From contig JAPFBR010000007.1 of assembly GCA_035798135.1 (NCBI GenBank), forward strand, positions 1 to 64,000: a stretch of DNA of 64,000 nt, in the 5' to 3' direction. Shown piece after piece: positions 18,424 through 27,286 of this stretch. The DNA is from Sediminicola sp035798135. Its GTDB lineage: Bacteria; Bacteroidota; Bacteroidia; Flavobacteriales; Flavobacteriaceae. A program made the translations under genes and the position numbers. Each line of letters starts with the position of its first letter. The stretch's first letter is position 1. The notes below the pieces were generated by a model. That model was not told the DNA's origin and did no database searches. It saw nothing but the letters and a program-made list of their open reading frames with translations.

Positions 18424-20622
18424 TTAAATATTTAGCCAATAGGTCAATTTAAGATTGATAGATCTATTCTTTGGCTCAAAATTATTCACAAAATAATTAT
18501 CATTATACACAATGAACAGATCTGAAAGTGGTGCAAAACGCCACTGTAACCTCGAATTTAACCCTAAATTATCATTTTGGTTGCTATATTGTACCAATGT
18601 CGACCAAAAAATAGACTTGCTAAACGTGATTTCCACTTTTGGACTGATGAGCCAAAGGTCGGTACTTGAATATGGCGAGGGCAATGAAATATTGTTGTAA
18701 TCTACCAATAGGGACAAAAAGACTTTTGGTTGGAACCGAAGACTCATTTCACTCTTAATGGAAAGTTTTTCGCCATTGTAGAACCCTCCGTAGGAAGGCT
18801 CAATCCTATATGAGAAAATTTTTCTTCTATCCGAATTGAATTCCACTTCAAAATTGGTGTAATAATAACTTTGATTCGAAGGAAGTGGGACACCGTTATC
18901 TGTATTTGAAGGATCAAAACCATCAATTAAGAAGGTATAGTTGTTTACCATACGAGCCTCCAGTTTGGCCAGATTTCTAAATTCTGCGCCCCAAGAGCTT
19001 CTAATTTCATAATCGGTATTCTTGTAATCAAGTCCAGGGACCCAGGTAAAGATCGGGAAAAAGTTAAACGCGTGGCTGTTTATGTTTCCGGATTTAGGCC
19101 AAAAAATACGCTCAATCCCAGTTACCGCCTTGATGATATCTGTCCTTCTCACAAAACCAAGATCAGATCTAAAGTCCTCCCCGATATAAGTACCATCCAT
19201 GATCACATTAAAAAAGCGACTCTTATAATTAAGATTGAGACCAGACGAGAAATCCTTGCCAGCTCCATTGGGTTCGAATGATTTATGGGTGTATACTTTT
19301 CCTGTCCAAGTATTGTCTGCTGAAGCTAAATTATAGTCGATTCCCAGGACCCTGTTGTAGCGCTCATCCTCCTCCAAAAATTCATAATCCTTAAAGGATT
19401 GCCTGTTCACAAAAAACATCCCTATGTTAGATCTGGAGAACACCTTCTTTTGTAATACCAACATGGTATTGTTGTTCGATGCAATTTCATTGTCTAAATC
19501 CTCATCAGTTTGAATGTTCAAGAGTCCTAGTCGCCAGTCATTGCTTAGTTTTCCGCTTAACCGAACCCCGCCCAAAATTTTATTTTGTATGGAGTTATCG
19601 GCGGTATCCTTAGCGATTCCTATACGGCGAGAAAAGAAAGGATTGGCATCCCTACGACCCCCAAAATTACCAAAAAGATCGCTGTTGTCTATAAAAAATT
19701 GTCTTTTTTCAGGCAGTGATATTTCAAAGCGGGTCAAATTGGTTATTACGTCATCCACTTCAACATTGGAAAAATCGGGATTCAAGGTGATATCCAAGTT
19801 CATACCGTTGCCTATGGCCAATTTTGCATCCCCTCCAACCTTAAAATTGGTCAGGCTTGCCTCATTTTCAAAATTCTTTTGCGCTATTGTATTGATATAA
19901 GGTATCAAGGCAACGGGCGATTTTGATTTCCCCAAAGGCCTCTCAAAGTACATATCCCCCATAAAAGCCAAACTGTAGATCAATTGGTTTTGGGGAATTT
20001 TCGCATAAGTGCTGGTCTCATTGGTCTGCATATCGAAACGATAGGTGTTGAAACGCCATTTGGTTTCCCCTTCATTAAATTTAAAGGAAGTAAGGGGGAT
20101 TTCCATTTCCGATATATAGTAGCCATCATAAATTTTCGATTCCCCCTTCCATTTGATGTCCCAGGAAGTGTTAAAACCGCTATTGTCCGATCCTCCACCA
20201 GATATAAGTGCTTCCCTTTGAACTCCCAAAGGGTTGGTGCCAAATAAATAGGCATTTGTGCCATCGTTAAAAGTGTCGAACATGAGACTTATATTATCAT
20301 TACCACCCGCTCTAAAGTCTCGCTTTAGTGAAGGAATGATATAGTCGCTTCCTTCTGTATAAGCCTTGATACTGATGTACAGGTTGGTGTCGTCATATAA
20401 CATTTTTATTTCGGTCTGTTGTATGGCGGGGATGGAGTCGGAGGGAAAGTATTGTTGCATTTCTCCAATGGCTTCTGCCTTGTCCCAAGTGGGGTAGTCC
20501 AAAACGCCGTCTATTGTAATTTTTTCCGTTGTGTACTTTACGGTAAAGGATTTTTTTTCATTTTGACCATGGATATTGGTTGTGAAAAGTACAATGGCAA
20601 GGAAAAAAAGTATTCTAAACAT
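18424..20622 (-). CDS. DUF5916 outer-membrane protein with N-terminal CBM9-like domain
   Basis: A 732-aa protein. ATG at 20622 is preferred to the in-frame TTG two codons upstream. Signal peptide MFRILFFLAIVLFTTNIHGQ, then a family 9 carbohydrate-binding-like domain (KITIDGVLDYPTWDKAE, TEIKMLYDDTNLYISIKAY; about residues 30-210), followed by a long DUF5916 region of alternating beta strands ending in an aromatic residue pattern typical of outer-membrane barrels (LKLTYWLNI). The family is widespread in Bacteroidota; its role is unproven, with carbohydrate-related outer-membrane function inferred from the CBM9 domain. First gene of an operon with the HAD phosphatase. Confidence 0.85.
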   Translation of the reverse strand: MFRILFFLAIVLFTTNIHGQNEKKSFTVKYTTEKITIDGVLDYPTWDKAEAIGEMQQYFPSDSIPAIQQTEIKMLYDDTNLYISIKAYTEGSDYIIPSLKRDFRAGGNDNISLMFDTFNDGTNAYLFGTNPLGVQREALISGGGSDNSGFNTSWDIKWKGESKIYDGYYISEMEIPLTSFKFNEGETKWRFNTYRFDMQTNETSTYAKIPQNQLIYSLAFMGDMYFERPLGKSKSPVALIPYINTIAQKNFENEASLTNFKVGGDAKLAIGNGMNLDITLNPDFSNVEVDDVITNLTRFEISLPEKRQFFIDNSDLFGNFGGRRDANPFFSRRIGIAKDTADNSIQNKILGGVRLSGKLSNDWRLGLLNIQTDEDLDNEIASNNNTMLVLQKKVFSRSNIGMFFVNRQSFKDYEFLEEDERYNRVLGIDYNLASADNTWTGKVYTHKSFEPNGAGKDFSSGLNLNYKSRFFNVIMDGTYIGEDFRSDLGFVRRTDIIKAVTGIERIFWPKSGNINSHAFNFFPIFTWVPGLDYKNTDYEIRSSWGAEFRNLAKLEARMVNNYTFLIDGFDPSNTDNGVPLPSNQSYYYTNFEVEFNSDRRKIFSYRIEPSYGGFYNGEKLSIKSEMSLRFQPKVFLSLLVDYNNISLPSPYSSTDLWLISPKVEITFSKSIFWSTLVQYSNQNDNLGLNSRLQWRFAPLSDLFIVYNDNYFVNNFEPKNRSINLKLTYWLNI

Positions 20623-20693
20623 GGACAATAATTGTTTGGGGTCTAAAAATAGGGGATTAAACCGTTAAAAAAATCCTAAAATTCCAAATCAAA

Positions 20694-20858
20694 TTATTCA
20701 ATGTCTTTTTTTGGGGCCCTTTTTGCCTCCTTTAAGCTTTTCATTAGCATCCATTCTATTTGTCCGTTCACACTCCGAAATTCATCAGCAGACCATTTTT
20801 CAATGGCCTTCAGCATGTCTTCATTTAACCGTAGGGCGAACGCTTTTTTCTTGCTCAT
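20694..20858 (-). CDS. Arc-like ribbon-helix-helix DNA-binding protein (54 aa)
   Basis: A 54-aa ORF: MSKKKAFALRLNEDMLKA, then helix IEKWSADEFRSVNGQIEWML and a basic tail. The pattern of a short beta strand (AFALRLN), a first helix, the turn SVNGQ and a second helix is that of the ribbon-helix-helix/Arc superfamily. It starts 2 nt after the alpha/beta hydrolase stop and is the last gene of the SPFH operon. RHH proteins bind operator DNA as dimers; autoregulation through the ATGATAT palindrome upstream of the SPFH gene is a specific inference to test. Confidence 0.8.
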   Translation of the reverse strand: MSKKKAFALRLNEDMLKAIEKWSADEFRSVNGQIEWMLMKSLKEAKRAPKKDIE

Positions 20859-20860
20859 AG

Positions 20861-21787
20861 TTAAGGGTTGATAAATTCTGTTATTAAGTCAACAAGTCGG
20901 CTCGATAGTGGAAAATTTTCTTGAAAATAGGAATTTTGATTTTCCGCTATTGAGTATACGTCCTTAAGAACGTGATTCATATGAGGTATTAGCTCTCCTT
21001 TTGCATTTGGTTGGGCCTCTTTCAATTTCATAAAGTCTTTACCAGTGACTTGGAGGTCTTCCTCACCGTTTAGCAGTAACATGGGTACGGTGATTTTTTT
21101 AATTTCCTCCTCAGGACTCAATACCATCCACGATTTGAGAAATTTCTGGTTCTGTGGTGCAAAAAGCTGCATTAGAAAGGGATGTACGCTAACTATGGTA
21201 TCCGTGGTCCTTAGTTCATAAAGATGTTCTCCCGCCAATTTTGCCAGATCTGGATTCTGATTATTTAATTGTTCCACCATTGTTTTATCGATTGATTGCC
21301 CTGGCCCTGCAATAGAAATAAACCCGTTAATCTTTGGAGTTATACTGAGCATTCCCACCAAGGAACCCTGACTATGTCCAATTAAAAATAGGGCGCTAAA
21401 TCTAGGGTCCTTTTTAAAGTGGTCAATGGCAATTTTGGCATCAGCAACAAATTCATGGAGCGTAATATCTCCTAGTTTGTTTATGTTGGATAAGGTGGCT
21501 GTTCTTTTATCATATCTATAGAAGGCAATCCCTCTATTGTTTAAACTATCGGCTAGGGTCTTTATGTAATTGGCTTTAATACCTACCCCTGCTTGATTTC
21601 CATTTCTATCTATATTGCCAGAACCATGGATGAAAATGGCCAGAGGAATTTTGATGTGGGTTTCGGGAATGGAAAGGATGCCAGGTAGCTCTATTTCCCC
21701 ATTTTCAAGATGTATTTCCTCTTCTAAAATATCTTGGGAAAACAGGAATAGAGGCAGCAATGCTATCAATAGTGCGATCTGTTTCAT
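20861..21787 (-). CDS. Exported alpha/beta hydrolase
   Basis: A 308-aa serine hydrolase with a signal peptide (IALLIALLPLFLFSQ), so periplasmic or secreted. Oxyanion-hole motif FIHGSGNIDRNG, nucleophile elbow LIGHSQGSL, acid near LLLNGEEDLQVTGKD and C-terminal histidine in HMNHVLKD are all present. It looks like a carboxylesterase or deacylase of the BAAT/dienelactone-hydrolase-like group. Gene order (between DUF4177 and the RHH protein, gaps of 11 and 2 nt) puts it in the SPFH operon, suggesting a lipid or envelope substrate. Confidence 0.88.
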   Translation of the reverse strand: MKQIALLIALLPLFLFSQDILEEEIHLENGEIELPGILSIPETHIKIPLAIFIHGSGNIDRNGNQAGVGIKANYIKTLADSLNNRGIAFYRYDKRTATLSNINKLGDITLHEFVADAKIAIDHFKKDPRFSALFLIGHSQGSLVGMLSITPKINGFISIAGPGQSIDKTMVEQLNNQNPDLAKLAGEHLYELRTTDTIVSVHPFLMQLFAPQNQKFLKSWMVLSPEEEIKKITVPMLLLNGEEDLQVTGKDFMKLKEAQPNAKGELIPHMNHVLKDVYSIAENQNSYFQENFPLSSRLVDLITEFINP

Positions 21788-21798
21788 GCTATAGTTGT

Positions 21799-21972
21799 TT
21801 ACCTGAATTTATCCCTTTCCAAATATGCCTTTACCAAAGTACTGTGAGACATTGAGCAAACACTAATGACTCTCCAGCCCTCTCGGGCATAATTGTTAAG
21901 TTCATCTTCAAATTCCTGATCTGGATTGCCAAACACTTTTCCTTTCTGTTTAACTATTTTATATTCTTTCAT
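21799..21972 (-). CDS. DUF4177-like small protein (57 aa)
   Basis: A 57-aa ORF (MKEYKIVKQKGKVFGNPDQE...EGWRVISVCSMSHS...). The ExxLNxYAREGWRVISV segment is the signature of DUF4177. Its ATG overlaps the stop of the upstream PH-like gene as ATGA, confirming translation. Probably a small cytoplasmic protein; role unknown. Supported as real by its place in the tight operon. Confidence 0.78.
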   Translation of the reverse strand: MKEYKIVKQKGKVFGNPDQEFEDELNNYAREGWRVISVCSMSHSTLVKAYLERDKFR

Positions 21973-22472
21973 GTTTCTTTTTTTAGATATCGTTTAATGG
22001 CCAACGATGCTTCGGCTTCTTTCTGTGTACCGATCAATATTTTCTTTCCAGAATTTAAAACCAGTTGTATGCCCTTATTTCCGGAAACGTTGAATGCCTT
22101 TCCATTTTTAATGGTGATTCTATATCCCCAGCCTCCATACTCCATAATTGGCCTATAAGTTCTAACATGACACTTCCTTATATCTTCCCAAGAGATTGTT
22201 TTATCTTTAAAATGAAACGGTAGGAAACGATAATGTATTCCTCTTTCGTCGATCTCCGTTTTTAATTGCAGGAGATGGAACAGCATAAGGGTGAGTACAA
22301 GAACCAATATGACCACCAACTGACCAATACTATCGTCTGGGAGAACATTGCCTACTGCAACTTTGGCCACAAACCATTTGTACAATGAAAATAATAGGAA
22401 TGCCAACAGGCCCAATGATATGAGTCGCACTGGCCATTGATTAAACCGTTGTGTCTCTTGAAAAACCCGCAT
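21969..22472 (-). CDS. Membrane protein with bacterial PH-like domain
   Basis: A 167-aa protein with two N-terminal membrane segments (about residues 15-35 and 48-68), then a soluble beta-rich domain (KTEIDERGIHYRFLPFHFKDKTISWEDIRKC..., GIQLVLNSGKKILIGTQ) that matches the pattern of bacterial pleckstrin-homology-like domains. It starts 2 nt after the SPFH stop and overlaps the DUF4177 start. Likely a partner of the SPFH protein at the inner membrane (inference from operon). Confidence 0.75.
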   Translation of the reverse strand: MRVFQETQRFNQWPVRLISLGLLAFLLFSLYKWFVAKVAVGNVLPDDSIGQLVVILVLVLTLMLFHLLQLKTEIDERGIHYRFLPFHFKDKTISWEDIRKCHVRTYRPIMEYGGWGYRITIKNGKAFNVSGNKGIQLVLNSGKKILIGTQKEAEASLAIKRYLKKET

Positions 22473-22474
22473 TA

Positions 22475-23335
22475 TTAGTGGTTTAAAGTGCCAGCATTAA
22501 CAATTGGAGAGGCATCCTTATCAGAACAAAGGACCACCATTAAATTACTCACCATGGCTGCTTTTCGCTCATCGTCCAAATCCACCACTTGTTTTTTGCT
22601 CAGCTGGTCCAAGGCCATTTCCACCATGCTTACTGCACCTTCTACAATTTTATGTCTGGCAGCGACAATGGCTGTGGCCTGTTGTCTTTTTAACATGGCA
22701 TTTGCTATTTCCTGAGCGTAGGCCAAATACCCAATTCTGGCTTCCAACACTTCTATTCCGGCCATGGAAAGCCTTTCCTGGACTTCTTTTTCAAGAGCCT
22801 CGCTCACTTCATTGACACTGGAACGGAGTGTGATATCCTCCTTATGACCCTCATCGGCAAAATTGTCGTAAGGATACATACTGGCCAATTTACGAACCGC
22901 CGCATCAGTCTGTACGCGAACAAAATTTTTGTAATCGTCCACATCAAAAGCGGCCTTGTAGGTGTCGGTTACCCGCCAGACCAATATGGTGCTGATCATG
23001 ATTGGGTTTCCCAATTTGTCGTTGACCTTGAGTCGTTCACTATCAAAATTACTGGCCCTTAAGGAGATGGCTTTTTTTGTGTAAAATGGAATGACCCAGA
23101 AAAGACCATTTTTCTTGATGGTGCCAATATATTTTCCAAAAAGAAGCAATACCCTTGAGTTATTGGGGTTGACCAATACAAAACCGGGCAACATGAATAG
23201 TGCTAGGACCAACCCTATGATGTAAACAGGAGACTCCTTCGTTATCAATAAGATGATACTTCCTGCGGCAATAATTAAAAATACCAACAGCATTATATAG
23301 CCATTGAAAGGAACTAAATTTTTTTCGTTTGTCAT
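22475..23335 (-). CDS. SPFH/band-7 (flotillin-like) membrane protein
   Basis: A 286-aa protein with two closely spaced hydrophobic segments (about residues 12-30 and 33-52) and then an SPFH domain (FVLVNPNNSRVLLLFGKYIGT, GLFWVIPFYTKKAISLR, DAAVRKLASMYPYD, LSMAGIEVLEARI), followed by a coiled helix (ANAMLKRQQATAIVAARHKIVEGAV). SPFH proteins form ring-like oligomeric cages on membranes. First gene of a five-gene operon; the region upstream carries a repeated ATGATAT motif. Confidence 0.9.
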   Translation of the reverse strand: MTNEKNLVPFNGYIMLLVFLIIAAGSIILLITKESPVYIIGLVLALFMLPGFVLVNPNNSRVLLLFGKYIGTIKKNGLFWVIPFYTKKAISLRASNFDSERLKVNDKLGNPIMISTILVWRVTDTYKAAFDVDDYKNFVRVQTDAAVRKLASMYPYDNFADEGHKEDITLRSSVNEVSEALEKEVQERLSMAGIEVLEARIGYLAYAQEIANAMLKRQQATAIVAARHKIVEGAVSMVEMALDQLSKKQVVDLDDERKAAMVSNLMVVLCSDKDASPIVNAGTLNH

Positions 23336-23350
23336 GTCGATATATTTAAA

Positions 23351-23385
23351 ATGATATTATTATGATATCATAAAGATATGATAAA
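23351..23385 (-). promoter_or_regulatory. Candidate operator: repeated ATGATAT around a 14-bp palindrome
   Basis: The perfect palindrome TTATGATATCATAA at 23360-23373 is flanked by a further ATGATAT at 23351-23357 and ATATGAT at 23376-23382, giving at least four half-sites about 16-50 nt upstream of the SPFH start. This layout suits an RHH-type repressor; the operon encodes one. Binding is inferred, not shown. Confidence 0.45.
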
Positions 23386-23424
23386 TAAATTAACATTCAA
23401 ATTAAATTACTGAATGACAGGGTG

Positions 23425-25707
23425 CTATTGGGAATTGTCGCTATTTTTGAATTTTTTCGACTTTGTTTTATTGGGGTTTTTGAATAGCCGCTTAAAAAAT
23501 CCATCTTTTTTTATAGGTTCACAATCCAATAGGTTCAAAACTGTTGAGCTTGGCGTTTCAAAACGTGCCTTGGTGATGGTATTAAATTGTTTTTCCTTGT
23601 TCAATTTTTGTAACCAAAGGGCGAAAATTGGAAGTGCCGCATTGGCCCCCTGCCCCAAACTAGTGCTTTTAAAGCCTATTTCATGGGTGTCCATTCCTAC
23701 CCAAGTAATACTGACGAGCTTAGGGGTTATGCCAACAAACCAAGCATCTTTATTATTTTGGGTGGTACCGGTTTTACCCGCAATGGCATTTGGTAGGCTG
23801 TATTTTGTTCTAATCCTTGTTGCTGTACCCTTATCAATGGTCGCTTTCAGCATTTCCAATACCAGCATGCCCGTTTCCTTGGAGAAGGCCGATTTCTTGG
23901 CGATGACGGGTTGGAAGTTTGCCAAAATAGAATCCTTGGTATTGGCAATATGGGCAATGGTAAATGGGGTGACAGCCTTCCCATCGTTTACAAAGCTGGC
24001 ATAGGCCCCAATAAACTCATTTATTTTTATTTCGGCAGTGCCCAGTGCAAGGGAGGGAAGATTGGGTAGGTTGCTGGAGATGCCCATTTTCTTGGCCTGT
24101 GCAATTACATTGGGGATCCCCGTTTCTTCCAATACCTTAACTGCTACTGTGTTTATGGAATTGCTTAGGGCCTGCTCCATGGAATAGTTTAGATAGGTCT
24201 CATCCTCATTTCCGGAATTGCTGGGAGACCAGCCTTCCAAATTATCATAGGATACCTCCTGTGCGGAAAAATAGGTACAGGGAGCAATGCCTTTTTCTAT
24301 GGCGGCGGTATAAACGATAGGCTTAAAAGTTGAACCTACCTGTCTTTTACTCTGGGATATATGATCGTACTTAAAATATTTGAAATTAACCCCACCGATC
24401 CATGTTTTTACGGCCCCTGTTGTAGGGTCTATGGACAAGGATCCAGTATTAAGAAATTTCATATAGTGTTGTATGCTATCCATACTACTGGCCTGGATGG
24501 TCTTTTCTCCTTCCCAGTCCATCAACGTCATTGTATGTTTCTTTTTCAGGCTATCCAAAATTTGATCTTTGCTCAGGCCATTTTGTTCCAATGTTTTATA
24601 CACTTGGGAATTTTGAAGTTTTTTCTGGATCAATTTGGTGTCCTTGAGCCATGGTGCATTGGCCCCGTAGCTCTTTTCAAAGCTTTGTTGCAATGACCTC
24701 ATATGTTCGGTCATGGCCTCCTCCGCCAATACTTGCATTCTATAATCCAGGGTGGTGTAAATTTTTAGTCCAGACGTATAAATATTGTATTCTTCACCAT
24801 TGGCGTTTTGTTCTTTTACCCACCCCAATAGCTGTTTTCTGACCTCTTCCCTAAAATAGGGAGCTATCCCATCGTTATAATCAAATTCCCTATAATCCAA
24901 GTCTGTGGGAAGCCCAGAGAGGGAATCTTTTTGGTCCATTGTAAGATGGGAATTGTTGGCCATGGCTTTTAAGACCAGATTACGTCTGTTGAGGCTGTTT
25001 TCGGGAAAAACTCTGGGATTGTATCCATAGGTAGCTTTGAGCATACCCACAAGGGTTGCAGCTTCTTCCACCTTTAATTCTTTCGCTTTCTTGTTGAAAA
25101 ATTTCAGGGATGCACTTTCAATGCCAAAGGTATTATCCCCAAAGGAAACAGTATTTAGATAAAGGGTGATTAATTCCTCTTTAGTGTAAAGATCTTCCAA
25201 TCTGGTGGCTACCATCATTTCCTTCACTTTATCCACCGCCAAACGCACTTTACCGTTAGGAACACGTGGATTTAGGTTTTTGGCCAGCTGTTGGGTGAGG
25301 GTGCTTCCACCTCCGGCCGATTGGTCCTGTAATAAAATGGTCTTAAAGATGACCCTGAACAAACTGGGATAGTCAATACCGTGGTGTCCATAGAAACGTT
25401 CGTCCTCAATAGAGACCAATGCATCGACCAGGTGTTGGGGAAGGTCATGGTAAGCAATTGGTTGCCGATCAAACAAATAGTATTTTCCTATAAGAACACT
25501 GTCGGCAGAATAAACTTCAGAAGCCCTTTGATAATTAAATTCTGAAAGGTCTTTTTTGGAGGGTACTTTTCCCCAAGCTCCTATATAAATACTGAGAAGA
25601 AATAAAACAAAAATCATTGTCAGTCCCAAGGCAATATGAACCACAATTTTGAGCACCTTATTTTTTATTGGTATGGAAATCAATCTATTATATTTTATAT
25701 GTCGCAA
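23425..25707 (-). CDS. Class A penicillin-binding protein (PBP1A type)
   Basis: A 760-aa bifunctional peptidoglycan glycosyltransferase/DD-transpeptidase. One membrane anchor (residues ~20-42); GT51 domain with catalytic Glu in SIEDERFYGHHGID (about 100-112) and GGGSTLTQQLAKNL; transpeptidase domain with SxxK (QVGSTFKPIVY), SxN (ALSNSINT) and KTGTTQNNKDAW. The C-terminal tail is Lys-rich. Polymerises and cross-links peptidoglycan at the periplasmic face of the inner membrane. Length is normal for Bacteroidota PBP1A. The gene symbol is left blank because several class A paralogues usually occur. Confidence 0.93.
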   Translation of the reverse strand: MRHIKYNRLISIPIKNKVLKIVVHIALGLTMIFVLFLLSIYIGAWGKVPSKKDLSEFNYQRASEVYSADSVLIGKYYLFDRQPIAYHDLPQHLVDALVSIEDERFYGHHGIDYPSLFRVIFKTILLQDQSAGGGSTLTQQLAKNLNPRVPNGKVRLAVDKVKEMMVATRLEDLYTKEELITLYLNTVSFGDNTFGIESASLKFFNKKAKELKVEEAATLVGMLKATYGYNPRVFPENSLNRRNLVLKAMANNSHLTMDQKDSLSGLPTDLDYREFDYNDGIAPYFREEVRKQLLGWVKEQNANGEEYNIYTSGLKIYTTLDYRMQVLAEEAMTEHMRSLQQSFEKSYGANAPWLKDTKLIQKKLQNSQVYKTLEQNGLSKDQILDSLKKKHTMTLMDWEGEKTIQASSMDSIQHYMKFLNTGSLSIDPTTGAVKTWIGGVNFKYFKYDHISQSKRQVGSTFKPIVYTAAIEKGIAPCTYFSAQEVSYDNLEGWSPSNSGNEDETYLNYSMEQALSNSINTVAVKVLEETGIPNVIAQAKKMGISSNLPNLPSLALGTAEIKINEFIGAYASFVNDGKAVTPFTIAHIANTKDSILANFQPVIAKKSAFSKETGMLVLEMLKATIDKGTATRIRTKYSLPNAIAGKTGTTQNNKDAWFVGITPKLVSITWVGMDTHEIGFKSTSLGQGANAALPIFALWLQKLNKEKQFNTITKARFETPSSTVLNLLDCEPIKKDGFFKRLFKNPNKTKSKKFKNSDNSQ

Positions 25708-25766
25708 GATGGAGCAAAAAAGGCAAAATCCTCAGACTATTAACAATACCTTAATGTTAGTTTCTC

Positions 25767-25784
25767 TATTTTTGGCCAAAGGTA
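25767..25784. promoter_or_regulatory. Overlapping divergent -7 boxes between PBP1A and the S1/P1 nuclease
   Basis: TATTTTTG at 25767-25774 on the plus strand is followed after 2 nt by CAAAGGTA at 25777-25784, which is TACCTTTG on the minus strand. Both match TAnnTTTG. Neither has an obvious TTTG upstream box. Confidence 0.4.
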
Positions 25785-25848
25785 TAGCGTTGACTGCCTA
25801 GGTTCTACTGCTAATGCATAAATTCTTAATTCTAAAATAAATTAAAGC

Positions 25849-26619
25849 ATGAAAAAAATCACTTTATTGGTGTTCTTGGTAGTTCAATTCTCTTTTGGTA
25901 ATGAAATCTTCTGGGGTAAAACAGGACATAGAACAGTAGGGGAAGTTGCTTCACAACATCTTACAGGGAGAGCAAAAAGAGCCATAAAGGAGATCTTAAA
26001 GGGGGAGAGTTTAGCTTTGGTGTCCAACTATGCAGATGATATTAAGTCGGATCGTAGCTATTCAAAATATGGTCCATGGCACTATGTCAATTTTCCAATG
26101 GACAAAGAATATAAAGAAGTAGTTCCAAGTACCTATGGCGATTTGGTTAAGGGTATTGAAACCTGTATTACCATAGTTAAGGATAAGAACAGTTCTGATG
26201 CAGACCGGGCCTTTTACTTAAAAATGTTGGTGCATTTTATAGGTGATCTTCACCAGCCACTGCATGCAGGTAGGGAAGAGGATAAAGGAGGGAATGATAT
26301 ACAGTTGCAATGGTTTGGCAAAGGGACCAATTTACACAGGGTATGGGACAGTAATTTGATCGATGAATTTGGAATGAGTTATACGGAACTGGCAGGGAAC
26401 CTTCCTTCACTTTCCAAAAAGGAACGTAAGGCAATTCAAGAGGGAGATGTGTATGATTGGGTGGAGGAATCCCAGGATTTGGCAAAAGAAGTTTATGGTT
26501 CTGTTGAGGCAGGTGAAAAATTGGGGTACGAATACAGTTACAAATTCACCAATACCGTCCGCAATCAGCTCCAAAAGGGAGGGCTTCGGTTGGCTAAAGT
26601 GATGAATGAACTCTTTTAA
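25849..26619 (+). CDS. S1/P1 family zinc nuclease, secreted
   Basis: A 256-aa secreted nuclease cleaving single-stranded DNA/RNA. Signal peptide MKKITLLVFLVVQFSFGNEIF ends just before Trp22; in this family the mature N-terminal Trp coordinates zinc, and His27 (WGKTGH) keeps the expected five-residue spacing. Remaining ligands are visible in SNYADDIKSD, GPWHYVNFP, HFIGDLHQPLHAGREEDKGGND and NLHRVWDSNLID. Length is normal. It probably scavenges extracellular nucleic acid for phosphate or nucleosides. Divergent from PBP1A. Confidence 0.93.
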   Translation: MKKITLLVFLVVQFSFGNEIFWGKTGHRTVGEVASQHLTGRAKRAIKEILKGESLALVSNYADDIKSDRSYSKYGPWHYVNFPMDKEYKEVVPSTYGDLVKGIETCITIVKDKNSSDADRAFYLKMLVHFIGDLHQPLHAGREEDKGGNDIQLQWFGKGTNLHRVWDSNLIDEFGMSYTELAGNLPSLSKKERKAIQEGDVYDWVEESQDLAKEVYGSVEAGEKLGYEYSYKFTNTVRNQLQKGGLRLAKVMNELF

Positions 26620-26686
26620 ATCAAACTAGATACATTTTTGAAGATGGAATTGGGTCAACCCTATAATAGAGACACCTTTTATCCTG

Positions 26687-27286
26687 TTAAATGATAACTC
26701 TATAGGTCAGATTAATACGTTCGGAAATAGGTTTTGCCGTTTTTGGAATTTGATGTAACCAATGATGCTGTGTAGTCCCTTTCATCAGTAGAAGGCTGCC
26801 ATGCTCCAATAATAACTTGTGCTTTAATCCTGTATGTTGTCTGTGTTTTAAATGGAAAATGCGTTCCTGTCCAAGGGTTATGGATGCTATTACCGGATTT
26901 TTTCCAAGTTCCTTTTCGTTATCAGCATGCCACCCGTTGCTGTCCTTGCCATCCCGGTAAAGATTTAAGAGACAGGAGGTGAACTTGTTTTTTGAAATGA
27001 CTTCTATCTTTTCCTTGATATCCAATAGTTCTTGGGTGAAACTATGTGGTTGCATGGTGATATTGGAATAGGAATATGGCTTGCCATTATTGCCAAAAAG
27101 TGCGGTAAGCCTAGGTTGGGCATGGGTTTTGCCAAAAATCCTAATATCGTCCTGATGCCATGGAATTGTATTTTTAAAGCTTTCAAAATAGGCATCCGCT
27201 TTTTTTGGATCTAAAAAGTGGGGATAATAGGTAATGTCGGCATCAGGAAGTTCTAAACGAAGTGGTTCTGTAAACAAATAGGACAT
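26687..27286 (-). CDS. AlkB-type 2-oxoglutarate/Fe(II) dioxygenase
   Basis: A 199-aa protein of the AlkB/ALKBH2-3 group, which removes alkyl lesions from nucleic acid bases by oxidative demethylation. Iron ligands His120 and Asp122 (NGWHADNEKELG) and His178 (HHWLHQIPK), and the 2-oxoglutarate-binding arginines in RINLTYR (190, 196), are all present, as is SITLGQERIFHLKHR. The ATG overlaps the stop of the upstream AraC gene by one base, so they are co-translated. Intact by eye. Confidence 0.92.
   Translation of the reverse strand: MSYLFTEPLRLELPDADITYYPHFLDPKKADAYFESFKNTIPWHQDDIRIFGKTHAQPRLTALFGNNGKPYSYSNITMQPHSFTQELLDIKEKIEVISKNKFTSCLLNLYRDGKDSNGWHADNEKELGKNPVIASITLGQERIFHLKHRQHTGLKHKLLLEHGSLLLMKGTTQHHWLHQIPKTAKPISERINLTYRVII

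Noticed and set aside
23414..24004. 196-codon plus-strand ORF opposite PBP1A
   Set aside because: Shadow of the PBP1A gene; no homologous features and AT-poor third positions match the sense gene.
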